A stretch of 64,000 bases of DNA from Thiobacillus denitrificans (GTDB lineage: Bacteria; Pseudomonadota; Gammaproteobacteria; Burkholderiales; Thiobacillaceae). Position 1 is the first letter of the stretch. Every line of letters begins with the position of its first letter. The stretch lies in the NCBI GenBank assembly GCA_002343685.1, contig DDRS01000007.1, forward strand, positions 23,961 through 87,960, written 5' to 3'. Shown piece after piece: positions 61,879 to 64,000 of this stretch. A program made the translations under genes and the position numbers. Under the pieces are notes generated by a model. The model searched no databases. It had not been told where the DNA came from and saw only the letters and a program-made list of their open reading frames with translations.

Positions 61879-61947
61879 GGCTAACGTTCGACATGAGCGG
61901 CAGGCACCGGCTTGCCGGCGCCTGTCCGCTCGATGGAGGGGTTAGCC
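61879..61947 (-). repeat. attC-like site b
   Basis: 69 bp bounded by GGCTAAC (61879-61885) and GTTAGCC (61941-61947), a perfect pair of inverted core sites. Inside: CGGCAGGCACCGGC / GCCGGCGCCTGTCCG form a stem, typical attC shape. Separates the cassette ORFs at 61413-61874 and 61942-62772. Confidence 0.8.
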
Positions 61948-62772
61948 GTCTCCGAGACTGGTGATGAGTGCATTGAACCGCTCCTCCATGCGTTGCATCT
62001 GCTCACGCATTTGCTCTTCAAGCTCGCCAAGTTCACCTCCCAATCCGAGGTCACGGCGCAGTTCAATCATCACAGGCACTTGTTGTGGCGCCAAGTCCCG
62101 AAGCTTGGAAAGAAGCATCCGCTGAAAGGCGACGTTTGCCGCATTGAAGCGGGACCACGCGGCGTCGCGGTCCGCTGCAAATTTTTCACTTTGAGACTGC
62201 TGAAATGCTAAGCTGGATTGGAGTGCGCGAAAGACGTCAGGATCGGACTTCCCTGACTCGTTCAGCTTTGCCATCTCACCCAAGATCCGCGTAACTTCTG
62301 CTTGCGCCAAAGTGTAGTGGTGGTTTGCAATCTGAATTGCAGATTGTGCGGCATGCGCTGGACTCAACAGTGCGAGCAGATCGAAGAGCAACTCTCCGTA
62401 CTGGCCAACGAGCCTATTAACGAGCAATGCGGTCTTCGGCTCGGCGACCAATTGGAGGCGCGCTGCGGCTGCGAAAAAGCCTTGAAGACCTTCACCAATA
62501 TTGACCTTTGTAGGGTCAAGGTTCGGTAGGCCTGCCAAGTGCGAGTTGGCCTTAACGAGCTCCTCGATGGCGCGAAGGTATACCTCCCGTCGCAGTGCTG
62601 CCGTTCGCTCCTTGGCCTTCTCGGCCGCGTCATGTTTGAGTTGAATGCGCAAACGAGACGTGCTGCCCCAGTTAGAAAGCAGGACTCCACTAAGGGCAAG
62701 AATGGCGCCGATGATGCCCGACCAAACAGTGGCGGGGACTAATGCTAGAAGAGACAAGAAGGCGGACATCAA
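61942..62772 (-). CDS. Cassette-encoded hypothetical membrane-anchored coiled-coil protein
   Basis: 276 residues. N-terminal TM (FLSLLALVPATVWSGIIGAILALSGVLL), then long helices with coiled-coil character (HDAAEKAKERTAALRREVYLRAIEELV, and GELGELEEQMREQMQRMEERFNALI at the end). The stop TAA is within the attC b core. ATG lies 4 bp after the attC c GTTAGCC (minus strand), the standard cassette layout. Function unknown. Confidence 0.75.
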   Translation of the reverse strand: MMSAFLSLLALVPATVWSGIIGAILALSGVLLSNWGSTSRLRIQLKHDAAEKAKERTAALRREVYLRAIEELVKANSHLAGLPNLDPTKVNIGEGLQGFFAAAARLQLVAEPKTALLVNRLVGQYGELLFDLLALLSPAHAAQSAIQIANHHYTLAQAEVTRILGEMAKLNESGKSDPDVFRALQSSLAFQQSQSEKFAADRDAAWSRFNAANVAFQRMLLSKLRDLAPQQVPVMIELRRDLGLGGELGELEEQMREQMQRMEERFNALITSLGDG

Positions 62773-62775
62773 GGC

Positions 62776-62871
62776 GGCTAACGTTTAAGGTAACCAGCCG
62801 CCGGAGCGCGAAGCGCGGAGGGAACCTGCAAGCGCAGCTTGCAGGCGGTCCGGTTGACCGAAGGGTTGGGC
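62776..62871 (-). repeat. attC-like site c
   Basis: 96 bp bounded by GGCTAAC (62776-62782) and GTTGGGC (62865-62871), the latter matching GTTRRRY. Inside are stems CGGAGCGCGAAGCGCGGAG and TGCAAGCGCAGCTTGCA. Most of the site is also read by the 3' end of the cassette ORF to its right. Confidence 0.75.
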
Positions 62872-63294
62872 GTCCCTCGGGGGCAAACACTGGATGACGG
62901 CCCGATACGCCCCGCGAAGAGTGGCGCGCATTCGATCGTCGTAAATCTCAAAATCTGCAACGTGCAGCACTTCGGTGTGAAAGCTGGCATGCCATAGGGA
63001 ACTGCGCTCGACCACAACGGGATGTGGCATCTCCTCGAACTGATCTGCCGTGATATCGACGACAAGCTCATTCCGACCCAGCCACGCGTGAGACCCGCCG
63101 TCTCGCTCACCAAGAACATAGTCGAATTGACCGAGACCGGACACTTCCAAGTACTTTGCGAGAAGAAGGGCGGCGTCGCCACATGCGCCTCTCGGGAAAC
63201 TCGTGAATGTGATTGGTAGGATAGATCGCTCACAAGATTCAATCGCAGCGCGAAGGCGCGCAGCGTGTTCGTAGATCGGGAGGAGATCGAGCAT
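62785..63294 (-). CDS. Cassette-encoded transglutaminase-like (Cys-His-Asp) protein
   Basis: About 169 residues; ATG at 63294, 13 bp after the GTTGGGC core on the minus strand (an in-frame TTG at 63312 lies within the core). The pattern PRGACGDAALLLAKYLEV ... SHAWLGRNELVVDITADQF has Cys, His and Asp in the order and spacing of transglutaminase/arylamine-acetyltransferase-like cysteine enzymes. No signal peptide. The last ~29 residues come from attC c and are probably not functional. Function inferred from motif only. Confidence 0.65.
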   Translation of the reverse strand: MLDLLPIYEHAARLRAAIESCERSILPITFTSFPRGACGDAALLLAKYLEVSGLGQFDYVLGERDGGSHAWLGRNELVVDITADQFEEMPHPVVVERSSLWHASFHTEVLHVADFEIYDDRMRATLRGAYRAVIQCLPPRDAQPFGQPDRLQAALAGSLRASRSGGWLP

Positions 63295-63306
63295 GGCTAA
63301 TGAGAC

Positions 63307-63387
63307 GCCCAACGTTTGAGATAAGGGGCGCGCCGCTTGCGGCGCGTCCCAGCGACCGAAGGGAGCGCCTTGATCGAGGGGTTAGGC
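63307..63387 (-). repeat. attC site d (canonical)
   Basis: 81 bp bounded by GCCCAAC (63307-63313, RYYYAAC) and GTTAGGC (63381-63387, GTTRRRY). The centre has GGGGCGCGCCGCTTGCGGCGCGTCCC, a strong inverted repeat. Best-formed of the attC sites here. Confidence 0.85.
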
Positions 63388-63391
63388 GTGC

Positions 63392-63655
63392 TCATGGCTC
63401 AACCACCTGCACCTCTGGAGAGTAGAGAAGTAGAAGGTCAATAAGATTTCGGATGATTAGCGCAGCCACTACTGGATCGGTGAGGTTGTCACAGACATAC
63501 AAGCCCTCCGGGATTGCCTCCACGTAGGCATTTGGAAACGGCTCATTGGCTTTCGGGTCTAGGCGTTGCAGGAGAGGCGCCAGTTGTTCCGCCAATGCGG
63601 TGGCGACTTTGGTTCTCGCAAGCTCTGGCACTACGAGTTGGTATTCAATTCCCAC
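63392..63655 (-). CDS. Cassette-encoded small hypothetical protein
   Basis: 87-residue protein with a GTG start at 63655, 15 bp inside the cassette from the core at 63671-63677. MGIEYQLVVPELARTKVATALAEQLAPLL, then acidic middle and a hydrophobic end (VVAALIIRNLIDLLLLYSPEVQVVEP). No family recognised. Confidence 0.65.
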   Translation of the reverse strand: MGIEYQLVVPELARTKVATALAEQLAPLLQRLDPKANEPFPNAYVEAIPEGLYVCDNLTDPVVAALIIRNLIDLLLLYSPEVQVVEP

Positions 63656-63670
63656 GATGCATTTCCCTGC

Positions 63671-63677
63671 GCCTAAC
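63671..63677. other. Integron core site GCCTAAC at the cassette array edge
   Basis: GCCTAAC matches RYYYAAC (GTTAGGC on the minus strand). It lies just before the first (rightmost) cassette ORF. No second core with attC-like stem is visible to its right, so this is either the attI x attC junction or a cut-off site. Confidence 0.6.
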
Positions 63678-63712
63678 AGTTAATATAGAGACCCATGGGT
63701 CCGGACGTTTTT

Positions 63713-63788
63713 TAATAAAGAGACAGGCATTTGGTGAGTCTATCGTCTTGATTCTTATGTAGATGTTCGTCCGGCTGTCTCTTTATTA
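63713..63788. repeat. 14-bp perfect inverted repeats, 48 bp apart
   Basis: TAATAAAGAGACAG (63713-63726) and CTGTCTCTTTATTA (63775-63788) are exact inverted copies. Nearby GTCCGG sequences (63699-63706 and 63767-63773) extend the symmetry. It may be a small inverted-repeat element, an IS remnant or a hairpin. No transposase gene is visible. Confidence 0.6.
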
Positions 63789-63863
63789 CGTTATGCAAAA
63801 GGAGACGCAGGCTGTCCGGATTATGCTCCTGATTCTTTCCCTCAACTACCAAGCGCAAACCTC

Positions 63864-63929
63864 ATGGGGTCGACCCACGTCCCCCGCCTGCTCGATCAAG
63901 TTTCCGTCGTCTGGGACCGACTTCACTGA
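63864..63929 (+). pseudogene. Possible start fragment of an integron integrase (IntI)
   Basis: 21 codons: MGSTHVPRLLDQVSVVWDRLH, then a stop. PRLLDQV is a common opening of IntI-type tyrosine recombinases (PRLLDQVRxxIR). The position (right of the core site) and direction (away from minus-strand cassettes) are exactly where intI should be. The match is only about seven residues, so this is tentative. Confidence 0.3.
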
Positions 63930-64000
63930 CTGCTCTTGCCCATGAAGCTGACGTGATGCAGGGGTATCAGGACGGGCCGCTTCGGCCGGAGGCTGTGTGG

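Larger units (their letters stand above)
63656..64000. other. Right-edge region, no complete gene; possible attI and integrase remnant
   Basis: 345 bp. Contains the core site at 63671, the 14-bp inverted repeats, and a short plus-strand frame at 63864-63929 starting MGSTHVPRLLDQVS that then ends. From 63946 on, one frame stays open to the window edge (HEADVMQGYQDGPLRPEAVW). Neither is enough to call a gene. Confidence 0.45.

Overview
The window is a high-GC, gene-dense chromosomal segment of a sulfur-oxidising chemolithoautotroph. Its gene content and order fit a betaproteobacterial Thiobacillus relative. The markers are a type I sulfide:quinone oxidoreductase, a form I Rubisco operon of the cbbL-S-Q-O type, a DAB inorganic-carbon pump, a complete alpha-carboxysome shell operon, and the beta/gammaproteobacterial pyr block (yqgE-ruvX-pyrR-pyrB-pyrC'). 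The organism name is an inference; the pathways are read from the sequence.

Layout. 1-26.5 kb is mostly housekeeping: a truncated RND efflux operon with a divergent TetR regulator and operator; photolyase; the pyr block and lnt; a diguanylate cyclase; dut-coaBC; radC; rpmB-rpmG with a perfect terminator; a desaturase, an MscS channel, FadL, an acyl-CoA synthetase and RsmB; small membrane proteins; htpX-terC; an NhaR-like regulator; a PIN-domain protein and a thioredoxin. 27-38.6 kb is bioenergetic: sqr (-), then SulP transporter and gamma-carbonic anhydrase (+), then a six-gene Hyf-like membrane complex (+) whose large subunit has lost all four NiFe-ligand cysteines, so it is an Ehr (energy-converting-hydrogenase-related) complex and not a hydrogenase. 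This block is flanked by two paralogous ribbon-helix-helix regulators, each with a palindrome upstream.

40.4-60.9 kb is a carbon-fixation island: cbbL-cbbS-cbbQ-cbbO (-), a divergent CbbR, a dabB - membrane protein - dabA - PII-like operon (+), a second CbbR-type LysR (-), then csoS2-csoSCA-csoS4A-csoS4B-csoS1 x3 - ferritin-like - acRAF-like - mcdA - mcdB (+). The cso operon has no cbbLS at its head. The only Rubisco in the window has the small-subunit insertion typical of form IAq (non-carboxysomal), and CsoS2 has a strongly shortened Rubisco-binding N-terminal domain. LysR-style palindromes lie before cbbL, dabB and csoS2, which suggests common CO2-responsive control.

61.3-63.7 kb is an integron-type cassette array: four small unknown ORFs, all on the minus strand, each followed by an attC-like site. 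A possible remnant of an integron integrase start lies at the right edge of the window.

The likely joint role of the central genes is this. Sulfide oxidation feeds the quinone pool. SulP, gamma-CA, DAB and possibly the Ehr complex concentrate inorganic carbon. Rubisco (activated by CbbQ/CbbO) and the carboxysome shell use it, and McdAB positions the shells.
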